A stretch of 64,000 nucleotides of DNA from an uncultured Prevotellaceae bacterium (GTDB taxonomy: Bacteria; Bacteroidota; Bacteroidia; Bacteroidales; Bacteroidaceae): assembly GCA_900314655.1 (NCBI GenBank), contig OMWC01000014.1, positions 24,917-88,916 of the forward strand. The letters are read 5' to 3'. Every line of letters begins with the position of its first letter. The stretch's first letter is position 1. The position numbers were made by a program, and so were the translations under genes. Under the pieces are notes generated by a model. The model saw only the letters and a program-made list of their open reading frames with translations, was not told where the DNA came from and ran no database searches. Of the stretch, positions 33,919 to 43,780 are shown one piece after another.

Positions 33919-35991
33919 CTACCGGTCGCGGAACTGCTTGATGAGCTCACACTTCGTGATATACTCGGGCAGGCGCGAAGCATTGCGGCGGGCAAACTCG
34001 CTGAGCTCGGTCAATGCCTGATACTGACGACGCTCGGGATGGGGCGTCAGCTTGGCAACTCCGGTGCTCCAGTTCATCTCGCTGTCGGCCCAAGGACCGT
34101 CGTAGGCGATGAAGGATTGGCCGTAGAGGCTCTTTACCCGCAAGTCAAAATCGGAAGAGAGCTTGCTCTCGTCGAGCCACTGGGTTGCTATCTTCTCGAA
34201 ATCTGCCTGCCAAGACTCCAGATAGGGCACGGAGGACCAACCGTAGTTCGTGAGATACCAGCAGTCGCCGCAATGGGAGGCTTGGTCGTAGAGGACTGCC
34301 AGCTGATAAGCCAGCTGGGGACGCTGGGCCTCGGAGGCCAACTGATGCTGGCTGCGCAACTGAAGGAGCTCGCGGCAGAACTTCAGCTTCATGTTCTCGG
34401 TGAGCTTGCCGGTCTGCGGGCCGTCGCATTCGCCTTCGCCCATGTTCTGCTCTTGCAGCCAGCGCGAGACGGTCCAGTCGCGATGGGTGGCATAATAGCT
34501 GATGTTCTGGCTGTTGAGGAAACGGATGGGCACTTTCTCGAGGAAGGGGATGGCTTCCTCAAACTTGTTCTCGGCCATCAGGCGGGTGCCTATCAAATCG
34601 TTGAAGTAGTCGGCATCGCGGAATGAATGCTCGGCCACGTAGGACTCGAAAGCGTCTTTATGGCGGCCGCTGATAAACTGATAGTAGGATTGAAGCTCGG
34701 CTGCATTGAGGGTGTCGAGCGCATAATAGAACTCTCCGCTATAGTTGCCGTTCCAGCTATCGGCGGCAAACTCGGTGGTTCGCGGCTCCCATTCTGCTGC
34801 GGTGCAGGCCAGGGCCATGTTGAGATTGCCGGCCTGACGGTATTTGTTGCAGAGCACAAGGCGCATGATGCGGTCGCGGGCGTTGCTGAAGCAATAGTCT
34901 TCTTCTTTCTCGGAGGCTGCTTTCGCATCGAGCCATTCCAATTCCTGTCGCAACGTCTTGCTCTTCACCTTGTCGCCACCGGCCATGATCAGGAGCCTGA
35001 CGCAGCGGGCATTATCCTTGGTGCGCTCTGCGCCGTCGAGCTTCATGGCTTCGTCGGCTGCCTTGGCGGCCTGCTCCTTGCGGCCCATGAGCCAGCTGGT
35101 GAGGGCGGAGGCCGTCTTCCACAGGCAACGGTCTTTCACGGCACTGTTGGCTGCGGCACGGTCGGCAAATTCCACGAATCGCCCCGCCTCGCCCATCGAA
35201 AGCTGTATGCGGTCGATCATCTGTATGAGGTCGGCGTCCTCCGTGTCGATGCTTTCCTGCACGTTGTTGACGAAATCTTGCACCAGGTAATAGAGCGAGG
35301 GGGCATTGGGATTCTCGTCGAAGATGGTCTGGATACCGGCCAGGTTGCGATACTTGCGCATGGCCCAGCGGATGCTGGTCTGGTCGCCCTGCTCGGCATA
35401 GATGTCGAAGGCTTCTTTCTTCTGCCCCGTATGGAAGAGGGCACCGGCATAGATGTTGCGCATCATGTCTTTGTAGGCGCTTTCGGGCAGATTGCCGCTC
35501 TTGGACTTCCAGTAGCTGATGTTGGCCTCATGGTCCTTGAGCAGCATATTGGCGCGCATGGCCAGGAGGGCATACTGGGCTCTCAGACGGGCGCCCTTGT
35601 AGTTCTGGGCGGCCTTTAGCATGCGCTGAAGCATGGCCTGGCGCTCGGCGAGCTGCTCTTTGGTGGGATAGCTCCATGTTTCGCCCAACTGCTCTGAGAT
35701 GTCGAGATAGTTGTTCAGATGGGTCAGATAGGCCACCATGTCGGCATCGTCCTTCTGGCGTGCGGCCTGCATGATCTTATCGCGATACCATCGGTACTCG
35801 GCGTTGTCGTTCGCGGTATAGGTTTTCCAATACTGGTTGAAGCGCTCTTCGAGATTCAGCAGATTGACGTTGCGTGGTGCCACGTCCATCATGTAATAGT
35901 TGTGCGAGGAATACTCGCCGCCGCATGGCCATCCCTGAGAGAAGGCGGCCACGGCCATCAGACTAGTCAGCAAGAATCTTTTCATAATCAT
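33919..35991 (-). CDS. Large exported helical-repeat protein of unknown function
   Basis: A 690-aa protein with a signal peptide (MIMKRFLLTSLMAVAAFSQG) and a mature N-terminus beginning PCGGEYSSHNYYMMD. The rest is alpha-helical with TPR-like repeats (YKDMMRNIYAGALFHTGQKK, YQFISGRHKDAFESYVAEHS, NKFEEAIPFLEKVPIRFLNS); no catalytic motif is evident. The cysteine lies in WPC, which is not a lipobox. It overlaps the upstream lipoprotein gene by about 29 bp, so both form one operon and probably one complex. I do not recognise the family. The CGGEY motif at the mature N-terminus is a distinctive signature for searches. Confidence 0.75.
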   Translation of the reverse strand: MIMKRFLLTSLMAVAAFSQGWPCGGEYSSHNYYMMDVAPRNVNLLNLEERFNQYWKTYTANDNAEYRWYRDKIMQAARQKDDADMVAYLTHLNNYLDISEQLGETWSYPTKEQLAERQAMLQRMLKAAQNYKGARLRAQYALLAMRANMLLKDHEANISYWKSKSGNLPESAYKDMMRNIYAGALFHTGQKKEAFDIYAEQGDQTSIRWAMRKYRNLAGIQTIFDENPNAPSLYYLVQDFVNNVQESIDTEDADLIQMIDRIQLSMGEAGRFVEFADRAAANSAVKDRCLWKTASALTSWLMGRKEQAAKAADEAMKLDGAERTKDNARCVRLLIMAGGDKVKSKTLRQELEWLDAKAASEKEEDYCFSNARDRIMRLVLCNKYRQAGNLNMALACTAAEWEPRTTEFAADSWNGNYSGEFYYALDTLNAAELQSYYQFISGRHKDAFESYVAEHSFRDADYFNDLIGTRLMAENKFEEAIPFLEKVPIRFLNSQNISYYATHRDWTVSRWLQEQNMGEGECDGPQTGKLTENMKLKFCRELLQLRSQHQLASEAQRPQLAYQLAVLYDQASHCGDCWYLTNYGWSSVPYLESWQADFEKIATQWLDESKLSSDFDLRVKSLYGQSFIAYDGPWADSEMNWSTGVAKLTPHPERRQYQALTELSEFARRNASRLPEYITKCELIKQFRDR

Positions 35992-36916
35992 TGTGGTTGA
36001 ATTTTTGAATGTTTTTATCGTTTAGTTCATATAGAATCACTTCGTCGTGGATGCCTTCCCGCTGGCGGGCAATCATCTGGCGCACCTTCAGGATTTCGTC
36101 GAGGGTGACATCGCGATTGACGATACTGTCGGTGGGCAGTATGGGGTACTCGTCTTCGCCGTGGATAATGCCTACGAAACGCTTTCCGCGGAAGAGTATC
36201 TGCCAGCTGAAGAGCGGATAGGCGGCAGAGAGGGGCAGCGGATAGGAGGCCAGATACTTCAGGTAGGGGCCCACGACTTCGGCATCGAGAATGGGTTTCT
36301 GGCAGTTGATGTCGGTGAAATCGCCTGTGTTATAGAGCATCAGCACGCCCCTGTCGGCTGGCGGTGCCTTCTGGGAGAGCTGATGAAGGCGGATGGTTGA
36401 CGAGAGGCGGATGCCCTTGGCCTGCAGTTCGCTCCGCAGAGAGTCCATGAAGGCGAAGAATCGCCGTTCGGTGCGTCGTGTCCAGTCGCAGTCGATCTGC
36501 ACTTCCCTGACGTTGAGGACGTCGTGGGTCTCGTTCATCTGCAGGATGCGGGCAGCTATCTTATGGGCCAGTCCTGAGGTTTCCTTGGCCATGCATTCGT
36601 TGAGGATGAACACCGTGGGCACCACCTCGACGCCCTGCGGGAAAGAGTCGTTGAACTGGATGGTGGCATTGGGCATGGGCTCTCCCTCCTGCCCCATCAC
36701 CACGTCGAAATAGCGCACGTAGAGCCGCCCAATGGCATGATCGCGGAGGAAGCTGCGCTGCTCAGGACTGAGGCGAAACACGGTGCTCCAGTAGTAGGCG
36801 GCGTGTCCGCTCACCGGATTTGCCGTCTGCCCCTGGCATCCCGTGAGCATCATCGTCAGCCATAGGCAACCGATGAGCAGGGATGTGATGACACTTGTTT
36901 TCTTCAGTCTTTTCAT
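35963..36916 (-). CDS. Lipoprotein with possible TIM-barrel (DUF3142-like) domain
   Basis: A 317-aa protein with a clear lipobox (LTMMLTGC; Cys about 27). The mature part has VREVQIDCDWTRRTERRFFA, ELQAKGIRLSSTIRLHQL and GVLMLYNTGDF in an order that recalls glycoside-hydrolase-like TIM barrels (DUF3142), with the D-x-D of the strand-4 motif as a candidate catalytic pair. It is the first gene of a two-gene operon with the large TPR-like protein, and its promoter TATCTTTG lies at 36935-36928. Together they may form an exported polysaccharide- or peptidoglycan-processing unit; this is an inference. Confidence 0.65.
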   Translation of the reverse strand: MKRLKKTSVITSLLIGCLWLTMMLTGCQGQTANPVSGHAAYYWSTVFRLSPEQRSFLRDHAIGRLYVRYFDVVMGQEGEPMPNATIQFNDSFPQGVEVVPTVFILNECMAKETSGLAHKIAARILQMNETHDVLNVREVQIDCDWTRRTERRFFAFMDSLRSELQAKGIRLSSTIRLHQLSQKAPPADRGVLMLYNTGDFTDINCQKPILDAEVVGPYLKYLASYPLPLSAAYPLFSWQILFRGKRFVGIIHGEDEYPILPTDSIVNRDVTLDEILKVRQMIARQREGIHDEVILYELNDKNIQKFNHNDYEKILAD

Positions 36917-36927
36917 ATTTTACAGCG

Positions 36928-36935
36928 CAAAGATA
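36928..36935 (-). promoter_or_regulatory. -7 box of the exported lipoprotein / helical-repeat operon
   Basis: TATCTTTG on the minus strand, 12 bp before the start codon at 36916. Confidence 0.65.
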
Positions 36936-36973
36936 CTAAAAAATTGAATAAAGCAAAAAGAAAGATAATTAAA

Positions 36974-37005
36974 TTTGTGTATTTTGCGGATTCTGCTTAC
37001 CTTTG
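36974..37005 (+). promoter_or_regulatory. purD promoter
   Basis: TTTG (36974-36977) and TACCTTTG (36998-37005) are 20 bp apart, the Bacteroidetes -33/-7 arrangement, 38 bp before the chosen ATG at 37044. Confidence 0.75.
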
Positions 37006-37043
37006 CAGAAAGAAATCAAACCGTTGTATTATTTAATAAAAGT

Positions 37044-38312
37044 ATGAAGATATTACTGTTAGGCAGCGGCGGGCGCGAGCACGCTCTGGCATGGAAGATT
37101 GCGCAAAGCGCAAAGTGTGAGAAACTTTTTATCGCTCCCGGCAATGCAGGCACCGTGAATGCAGGTGAGAACGTCAATATCGGCGTTAACGATTTTGATA
37201 AAATCAAGCAGTTCACGCTCGACAACGGCATCGACATGGTGGTGGTAGGCCCCGAAGACCCCCTGGTGAAAGGTATCTACGACGAATTCAAGGCTGATGC
37301 CCGTACGGCAGCAATACCCGTCATCGGACCTTCGAAGGCTGGCGCCGTGCTGGAAGGCTCGAAGGATTTCGCCAAGGGCTTCATGCAGCGCCACGCGATT
37401 CCTACCGCCCGCTACCAGACTTTCGACGGTGAGCACCTGGAGGAAGGTCTCAGATTCCTGGAGACGCTGGAAGCTCCCTACGTGCTGAAGGCCGACGGTC
37501 TTTGTGCCGGCAAGGGCGTGCTGATACTGCCTACGCTCGACGAGGCCAAGAAGGAGCTGAAGGAGATGCTCGGCGGCATGTTCGGCAATGCTTCTTCGCA
37601 AGTGGTGATCGAGGAATTCCTGAGCGGAATCGAGTGTTCGGTCTTCGTACTTACCGACGGTGAGCACTACAAGATTCTACCCGAAGCCAAGGACTACAAA
37701 CGCATCGGCGAGCACGACACCGGCCTCAACACAGGAGGTATGGGCAGCGTCTCTCCCGTGCCGTTTGCCACCCAGGAATGGATGCAGAAGGTGGAGCAGC
37801 GCATCATTAAACCAACGGTTGAAGGACTTCGAGCTGAAGGCATTGATTACAAGGGCTTTATCTTCTTCGGATTAATCAACGTGAAGGGCGAGCCGATGGT
37901 CATCGAATACAACTGCCGCATGGGTGACCCCGAGACGGAGAGCGTGATGCTTCGCCTGAAGAGCGACATCGTGGACCTCTTCGAAGGTGTGGCCGAAGGC
38001 AACCTCGATGAGCGCGCAATTGAGTTCGACGAAAGGGCTGCCGTCTGCGTGATGCTCGTCAGCGGTGGATATCCGCAGGCCTACCAGAAAGGCTATCCCA
38101 TCAGCGGTATCGACCAGGTGGAAGGCAGCATCGTATTCCATGCAGGAACGACGATGAAAGACGGTCAGGTGGTGACCAACGGCGGCCGCGTGATTGCCGT
38201 CTCGAGCTATGGCAAGGACAAGGCGGAGGCCCTGCAGAAATCCTTCCAGGAAGCCCAGAAGATACAGTTCACCGACAAGTATTTCCGTTCGGACATCGGT
38301 GCTGACCTCTAA
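37044..38312 (+). CDS. purD: Phosphoribosylamine-glycine ligase
   Basis: Joins glycine to phosphoribosylamine in purine synthesis, using ATP. The start at 37044 ([20 protein letters not shown]) gives 422 aa; the frame extends upstream but runs over the promoter. ATP-grasp motifs are visible: [55 protein letters not shown] and [18 protein letters not shown] with the metal-binding residues. Full length for the family. It is followed by a gap of 28 bp and an unrelated membrane protein gene. Confidence 0.97.
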   Translation: MKILLLGSGGREHALAWKIAQSAKCEKLFIAPGNAGTVNAGENVNIGVNDFDKIKQFTLDNGIDMVVVGPEDPLVKGIYDEFKADARTAAIPVIGPSKAGAVLEGSKDFAKGFMQRHAIPTARYQTFDGEHLEEGLRFLETLEAPYVLKADGLCAGKGVLILPTLDEAKKELKEMLGGMFGNASSQVVIEEFLSGIECSVFVLTDGEHYKILPEAKDYKRIGEHDTGLNTGGMGSVSPVPFATQEWMQKVEQRIIKPTVEGLRAEGIDYKGFIFFGLINVKGEPMVIEYNCRMGDPETESVMLRLKSDIVDLFEGVAEGNLDERAIEFDERAAVCVMLVSGGYPQAYQKGYPISGIDQVEGSIVFHAGTTMKDGQVVTNGGRVIAVSSYGKDKAEALQKSFQEAQKIQFTDKYFRSDIGADL

Positions 38313-38340
38313 GGCCGGGCGTTGAGACTTTTTTTCGAGG

Positions 38341-39276
38341 GTGAAGAGATTTCAGAATAGAGTTGCGGAAAGCCGGTATGCACTGCCGCTGATGGTGATG
38401 TATGCCGCAGGTATCTGGCTGTTGGGCGGATTGCTGGAAGGCATGTGGTATGCACAGTTTGCCATGCTGCTGCTATCGACGTACCTGATGGTGGAGCTCA
38501 ACAATACCAATGCCCTGCTCCACATGTACAGCCGCATGGTGTCGTGCACCTTCCTGGCCCTGTCGTCGATGGCGGTTTTCCTGTTTCCGTCAATCGGGGT
38601 GGCCGTATGCACGCTGTGCCTCATCATGTTCTGCACGATTATCTTCCACACCTATCAGGACAAGGCCTCGCCGGGACTCACGTATTATGCCTTCCTCTGC
38701 CTGGGCATTGCCAGCCTGGTGTTTGTCAAGATAGTCTATTTCGTGCCCTTCCTGTGGCTGATGATGGCTTTCAGCCTGATGGCCTTCAGCCCCAAGATGC
38801 TGTGGGCTTCGCTGCTGGGACTGATCACGCCCTACTGGTTCACGGTGGGCATCGCCGCCTATCTGGGCAAGATGGATTGGATGGTTTCGCATTTCGCGAG
38901 CATTGCCAGCTTCCATCAGGTGTTCGACTACACCAGCCTGTCAAGACCGCAGCTGCTGAGCTTCATGTTCGTGTTGCTGATTGCCATGCTGAGCATCGGC
39001 CACTATATGTGGAAACGACGCCTTGACCGCATCCGCACGCGCATGATCTATCATTTCTTCATCACGCTGGACCTGCTCATCATCCTCTTCATCGTGTTGC
39101 AGCCTCAGCATTTCAGTTGCCTCTTTGCAATGATGATCGTCTGCACGAGTCCGCTCATCGCCCACTTCATCGCCCACACGAACTCGCGGCTCTCCAACGT
39201 CGTCTTCTATATCATCCTGACCGTCACGCTCCTGCTCACGGCCCTGAACCTATGGACATACTCCTTGAATTCCTGA
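38341..39276 (+). CDS. Polytopic membrane protein of unknown function
   Basis: A 311-aa protein from a GTG start with about eight hydrophobic helices (PLMVMYAAGIWLLGGLLEG, WYAQFAMLLLSTYLMVEL, LSSMAVFLFPSIGVAVC, IASLVFVKIVYFVPFLW, MLWASLLGLITPYWFTVGI and others) separated by short loops. The N-terminus KRFQNRVAESRYALPLM recurs, as far as I recall, in Prevotella/Bacteroides homologues next to a YqaA gene. Its last 25 bp overlap that gene. Function is unknown; a role in lipid or polymer export is only a guess. Confidence 0.75.
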   Translation: MKRFQNRVAESRYALPLMVMYAAGIWLLGGLLEGMWYAQFAMLLLSTYLMVELNNTNALLHMYSRMVSCTFLALSSMAVFLFPSIGVAVCTLCLIMFCTIIFHTYQDKASPGLTYYAFLCLGIASLVFVKIVYFVPFLWLMMAFSLMAFSPKMLWASLLGLITPYWFTVGIAAYLGKMDWMVSHFASIASFHQVFDYTSLSRPQLLSFMFVLLIAMLSIGHYMWKRRLDRIRTRMIYHFFITLDLLIILFIVLQPQHFSCLFAMMIVCTSPLIAHFIAHTNSRLSNVVFYIILTVTLLLTALNLWTYSLNS

Positions 39277-39704
39277 GCCAGTACGGCTATTGGGGCATGC
39301 TCATTGCCGCTTTTCTGGCAGGCAGCTTCTTCCCTTTCAGCAGCGAGGCGGTCATGCTGGGATTCATGGCTGCCGGACTGGACAACTGGACGCTGATTAT
39401 CTATGGCACCGTGGGCAACGTGCTGGGGTCTCTGTTCAACTACGGTGTAGGGCGCATGGGACGGCTCGACTGGGTGGAACGCTACCTCCACGTGAAGAAG
39501 GAGGAACTCGACAAGGCCCAGCGGTTTATGGCCGGACGCGGTGCATGGATGGGCTTCTTCGCTTTCCTCCCCATCCTGGGCAGCGCCATCACCATCATGC
39601 TGGGTTTCATGCGTTCCAATTTCTTCATCTCCATGCTCAGCATCACCATCGGCAAGCTGCTGCGCTACGTCGTACTGGTATTCGGAGCTGACTTTTTTAT
39701 CTGA
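39252..39704 (+). CDS. YqaA/DedA-like membrane protein
   Basis: A 150-aa small membrane protein from the ATG at 39252 (MDILLEFLSQYGYWGMLIAA). The central motif GSFFPFSSEAVMLGF followed by GTVGNVLGSLFNYGVGRMG is that of the SNARE-associated/DedA (YqaA) family of membrane proteins, now linked to lipid or undecaprenyl-phosphate movement across membranes. It overlaps the previous membrane protein gene by 25 bp; the two are probably translated together. The frame is open upstream but that part is a shadow of the preceding gene. Confidence 0.85.
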   Translation: MDILLEFLSQYGYWGMLIAAFLAGSFFPFSSEAVMLGFMAAGLDNWTLIIYGTVGNVLGSLFNYGVGRMGRLDWVERYLHVKKEELDKAQRFMAGRGAWMGFFAFLPILGSAITIMLGFMRSNFFISMLSITIGKLLRYVVLVFGADFFI

Positions 39705-39775
39705 CATCTGGCTGACATCTGAGGGGTTTAACGCCTTTTAACGTTGCCGCGCCCCTAATACTCCCCAAAAAGAAG

Positions 39776-39783
39776 TATCTTTG
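39776..39783 (+). promoter_or_regulatory. -7 box of the GT117 / deacetylase / queG operon
   Basis: TATCTTTG, 36 bp before the ATG at 39820. Confidence 0.7.
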
Positions 39784-39819
39784 CAGACTGAATACGAATC
39801 ATCATACAATTAAGAATAA

Positions 39820-42800
39820 ATGAAACAGTTTAAGTTAGTGGACAATATCCTGGGCTGGGTGGCATTCCTCATTGCAGCCTTCGTTTATTGCAGCACTATT
39901 GAGCCGACAGCCTCCTTCTGGGACTGTCCTGAGTTTATCGTCACCGGATACAAATTGGAAGTAGGACACCCACCCGGAGCACCGTTCTTCATGCTCACGG
40001 CCAACCTGCTGTCGCAGTTCGTGAGCGACCCTTCGGAGGTGGCACGCATGGTCAACACCATGAGCGCGCTGCTCTCCGCCACGTGTATCATGTTCCTCTT
40101 CTGGACCATCACACACCTCACGCGGAAACTCATCCTGAAAGACTGGAGCGAGATGTCGATGCAGAAACTCATCGCCATCGAGGCTTCCGGACTGGTGGGC
40201 GCGCTGATCTATACGTTTAGCGACACCTTCTGGTTCTCGGCCGTAGAGGGCGAGGTATATGCCTATTCGTCGGCCCTTACCGCCATCGTGTTCTGGCTGA
40301 TATTGAAGTGGGAAGACCATGCCGACGAGCCCCACAGCGACCGCTGGCTGGTGCTCATCACCTATATCACGGGTCTCTCCATCGGCGTTCACCTGCTCAA
40401 TCTGCTCTGCGTGCCGGCCATCGTCTTGGTGTGGTACTACCGCCGCCATCCCGATGCCAACCTGAAAGGTTCGCTCATCGCCCTCTTCGTGTCGTTCGTG
40501 CTCGTGGCTGCCATCCTCTATGGCGTGGTGCCAGGCATCGTCACCGTGGGCGGATGGTTCGAGCTGTTCTTCGTCAACACGCTGGGCATGCCCTTCAATA
40601 CGGGTCTCATCATCTATATCATAGCATTGGTGGCCATCGTCTTGTGGGCTATCTACGAGACTTATCAGAACAAGAGCGTAGTCCGCCAGAACATTGCCTT
40701 CCTGGCTTCGGTGGCCATGCTGGGCATTCCCTTCTATGGCTACGGATGGACGGCCGTGATTATCGGAATCATCGTGCTCGTTGCCCTGTGGTTCATCCTT
40801 CAGCGCAAGACGGGCGCGAAGGAAAAGGTACAGCTCGTCAGCGCTCGCGTGAAGAACACGGCACTGCTCTGCATGCTGATGCTCATGATCGGCTACTCCA
40901 CGTATGCGGTCATCGTAATCCGTTCTGCTGCCAATCCCCCGATGGACCAGAACTCTCCTGAGGATATCTTCACGCTGGGGTCTTATCTCAGCCGCGACCA
41001 GTATGGTGACCGTCCACTGTTCTACGGACAGGCCTACACTTCGCAGGTGGCCTTCGATGTGGACGGACAGTATTGCAAGCCGCGCATGAAGCAGGGCGCT
41101 CCCGTCTATCAGCAGAAGGAAAAGGCCTCTCCTGACGAGAAGGACTCCTACTTCATCGTGCGCTACAAGAACTCCTACGAGTATGCTCAGAACATGCTCT
41201 TCCCACGCATGCACGACGCTGCCCACACCTCCTCCTACGAGAGTTGGATGCAGGGAGCTCCGGCATGGGTCGTGAAAGGCACGGAGAAACCCTACGACCG
41301 TTGCGGCGAGACCATCATGGTGCGCACGCCGTCGCAGCTGGAGAACATTTTCTTCTTCTTCAGCTATCAGTGCAACTTCATGTACTGGCGCTACTTCATG
41401 TGGAACTTTGCCGGACGTCAGAACGACATCCAGGGCAATGGCGAACTGGAGCACGGCAACTGGATCACGGGTATCCCCTTCATCGATAATGCACGACTGG
41501 GCGACCAGAGCCTGCTCCCCGATGAACTCAAGGAAAATAAGGGCCACAACGTGTTCTACTGTCTGCCGCTGCTGCTCGGTATCATCGGACTGCTCTGGCA
41601 GGCCTATCGCGGAAAGCGCGGCATCCAGCAGTTCTGGGTGGTGTTCTTCCTCTTCTTCATGACGGGACTTGCCATCGTGGTCTATCTGAACCAGACGCCG
41701 ATGCAGCCTCGTGAGCGCGACTATGCCTACGCCGGTTCCTTCTATGCCTACGCCATCTGGTGTGGCCTCGGCGTGGCTGCCATCTACGACCTCATCAAGA
41801 AATACACCAAGATCAACGGCACCATCGTGGCTGCCGTGGTGGGCGTGCTCTGCCTGCTGGTACCCGTACAGATGGCTTCGCAGACATGGGACGATCACGA
41901 CCGCTCCGGACGCTACACCTGCCGCGACTTCGGACAGAACTATCTGATGACCATGCAGGACGAGGGTAACCCCATCATCTATACCAACGGCGACAACGAT
42001 ACCTTCCCGCTCTGGTACAATCAGGAGGCTGAAGGCGTGCGTACAGATACCCGCGTGTGCAACCTGAGCTATCTGCAGACCGACTGGTATATCGACCAGA
42101 TGCGACGCCCGGCCTACGATTCACCCTCCGTGCCCATCACGTGGCCGCGAATCGACTATTGCGCCGGCACCAACGAATACGTAGAAGTGGTGCCCGACCA
42201 GAAAGAGGCCATCCTCGAATTCTACAAGGAGAATCCCGAAGAAGCCCGCAAGCAGTTTGGCGAAGAGCCCTTCGAACTGAAGAACATCCTGAAATACTGG
42301 GTGCGCTCCAAGAATCAGGACCTCCACTTCATTCCTACCGACACCGTCTTTGTGACCATCGACAAGGAAGCCGTCCGCAAGAGTGGCATGCTCATGGCCA
42401 GCGACACCATCCCCGACAAGATGGTCATCTCCCTGAAGGGCAAGAACGCCCTCTACAAGGGCGACCTGATGATGCTCGAAATGATTGCCAACTGCAACTG
42501 GACACGCCCCATCTACGTGGCTATCACCGTAGGCTCCGAAAACTACATGAACCTTGGCGACAACTTCATCCAGGAAGGACTGGCCAACCGCATCACGCCC
42601 TTCACCACCAACAAGCCCGGTGCAAAGAACTTCGACACCGACAAGGTGTATAAGAACATGATGACGCGCTTCAAGTACGGCGGACTCAAGACCAAGGGCC
42701 TCTATCTCGACGAGACCGTCACCCGCATGTGCTTCACCCATCGCCGACTCTTCGGACAGCTCATCAATCATCTCATTGCCGAAGGCAAGACCGACAAGGC

Positions 42801-43164
42801 CAAGAAGGCACTCGCCTACTGCGAGCAGGAGATTCCGCCCTACAACGTGCCCCTCACCTACATGAGCGGCGCCAGCGATCTGGCCAAGGCCTATGCCCTA
42901 CTCGGCGACAAGAAGAAGGCCACCGAATACATCACGGCCGTCTTCGAGAACGCCCGCCAGTACGGAGCCTACTATTCATCATTCACCGGCTCTACACTGA
43001 CCGGCTATCAGCAGGATGCCATGATGCAGTTCTACATCATGAACAACTGCATCGAGGTGGCAGAGATGATCAGCGAGCCTCTCGCCGAAAAGTTCTACAA
43101 ACAACTCGACAGCCTCACCCGCACCTATCAGGCCAACGGTGGGCAGATGTTGCAACTACAGTAA
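39820..43164 (+). CDS. Glycosyltransferase family 117 (DUF2723) membrane protein
   Basis: A 1114-aa protein. The first 270 residues are the DUF2723 domain with several membrane helices and the acidic motifs IEPTASFWDCPEFIVTGYKL and TFSDTFWFSAVEGEVYAYSS, reminiscent of protein O-mannosyltransferases. A second membrane segment group follows (about 275-360 and 585-690, YLNQTPMQPRERDYAYAGSF), and a soluble C-terminal part with TPR-like helices (KTDKAKKALAYCEQEIPPYN, DKKKATEYITAVFENARQYG). It probably transfers a lipid-linked sugar to exported acceptors, such as in the Bacteroidetes general O-glycosylation route; substrate not known. First gene of an operon with a polysaccharide deacetylase and queG. 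Confidence 0.92.
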   Translation: MKQFKLVDNILGWVAFLIAAFVYCSTIEPTASFWDCPEFIVTGYKLEVGHPPGAPFFMLTANLLSQFVSDPSEVARMVNTMSALLSATCIMFLFWTITHLTRKLILKDWSEMSMQKLIAIEASGLVGALIYTFSDTFWFSAVEGEVYAYSSALTAIVFWLILKWEDHADEPHSDRWLVLITYITGLSIGVHLLNLLCVPAIVLVWYYRRHPDANLKGSLIALFVSFVLVAAILYGVVPGIVTVGGWFELFFVNTLGMPFNTGLIIYIIALVAIVLWAIYETYQNKSVVRQNIAFLASVAMLGIPFYGYGWTAVIIGIIVLVALWFILQRKTGAKEKVQLVSARVKNTALLCMLMLMIGYSTYAVIVIRSAANPPMDQNSPEDIFTLGSYLSRDQYGDRPLFYGQAYTSQVAFDVDGQYCKPRMKQGAPVYQQKEKASPDEKDSYFIVRYKNSYEYAQNMLFPRMHDAAHTSSYESWMQGAPAWVVKGTEKPYDRCGETIMVRTPSQLENIFFFFSYQCNFMYWRYFMWNFAGRQNDIQGNGELEHGNWITGIPFIDNARLGDQSLLPDELKENKGHNVFYCLPLLLGIIGLLWQAYRGKRGIQQFWVVFFLFFMTGLAIVVYLNQTPMQPRERDYAYAGSFYAYAIWCGLGVAAIYDLIKKYTKINGTIVAAVVGVLCLLVPVQMASQTWDDHDRSGRYTCRDFGQNYLMTMQDEGNPIIYTNGDNDTFPLWYNQEAEGVRTDTRVCNLSYLQTDWYIDQMRRPAYDSPSVPITWPRIDYCAGTNEYVEVVPDQKEAILEFYKENPEEARKQFGEEPFELKNILKYWVRSKNQDLHFIPTDTVFVTIDKEAVRKSGMLMASDTIPDKMVISLKGKNALYKGDLMMLEMIANCNWTRPIYVAITVGSENYMNLGDNFIQEGLANRITPFTTNKPGAKNFDTDKVYKNMMTRFKYGGLKTKGLYLDETVTRMCFTHRRLFGQLINHLIAEGKTDKAKKALAYCEQEIPPYNVPLTYMSGASDLAKAYALLGDKKKATEYITAVFENARQYGAYYSSFTGSTLTGYQQDAMMQFYIMNNCIEVAEMISEPLAEKFYKQLDSLTRTYQANGGQMLQLQ

Positions 43165-43168
43165 GAAG

Positions 43169-43780
43169 ATGATTATCGAGCAGCCAGCACGATGGCTCCG
43201 GTTGTTCTATCCGCATGCAACCTGGAGAATGGACCCGCAGGAACACGCAGTATATCTGACGTTCGACGACGGGCCCATTCCCGAGGCTACGCCCTTCATT
43301 CTCGACACGCTCCATCGCTACGGCATCAAGGCCACCTTCTTCATGGTGGGCGACAACGTGAGGAAATATCCCGAACTCTTCGAGCGCGTCAAGGCAGAAG
43401 GCCACCGCATCGGAAACCATACGATGAACCATTTCAGCTCCTTCCGCCACTGGACCACCACCTACATCATCAACACCTATCAGGCCAACGAGTATCTCCA
43501 CAGCAATCTCTTCCGTCCACCTCACGGATGGATGCGCCACAGCGTATATTACTGGATTAAGAAATACTACCGCGTGGTGATGTGGGACGTGGTGACACGC
43601 GACTACTCCAACCGCCTCACGGCTCAGGACGTCGTGGAAAACGTGAAGCAATACACCCGCAACGGTTCCATCATCACCTTCCACGACTCGCTCAAGAGTA
43701 TCGACAAGCTGCACACTGCCCTCCCCGAATCCATCGAATGGCTGATAGCACAAGGTTATGAGTTCAAGCTTATCCCATAA
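43169..43780 (+). CDS. Polysaccharide deacetylase (NodB/CE4 family)
   Basis: A 203-aa protein from the ATG at 43169, 4 bp after the GT117 stop. NodB motifs are visible: AVYLTFDDGPIPEATPFIL (catalytic Asp pair), RIGNHTMNHFSSF (metal-binding His), FRPPHGWMRHS, VMWDVVTRDYS and SIITFHDS. Removes N- or O-acetyl groups from glycans such as peptidoglycan or surface polymers. No signal peptide or membrane anchor is seen, so a cytoplasmic site or a lipid-linked intermediate is possible. It overlaps queG by 23 bp. Its place after GT117 suggests a shared glycan pathway. Confidence 0.93.
   Translation: MIIEQPARWLRLFYPHATWRMDPQEHAVYLTFDDGPIPEATPFILDTLHRYGIKATFFMVGDNVRKYPELFERVKAEGHRIGNHTMNHFSSFRHWTTTYIINTYQANEYLHSNLFRPPHGWMRHSVYYWIKKYYRVVMWDVVTRDYSNRLTAQDVVENVKQYTRNGSIITFHDSLKSIDKLHTALPESIEWLIAQGYEFKLIP

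Noticed and set aside
39835..41898. 687-aa open frame on the minus strand
   Set aside because: It lies entirely within the GT117 gene, is rich in His/Glu/Asp as expected for an antisense shadow of hydrophobic codons, and has no recognisable motif.
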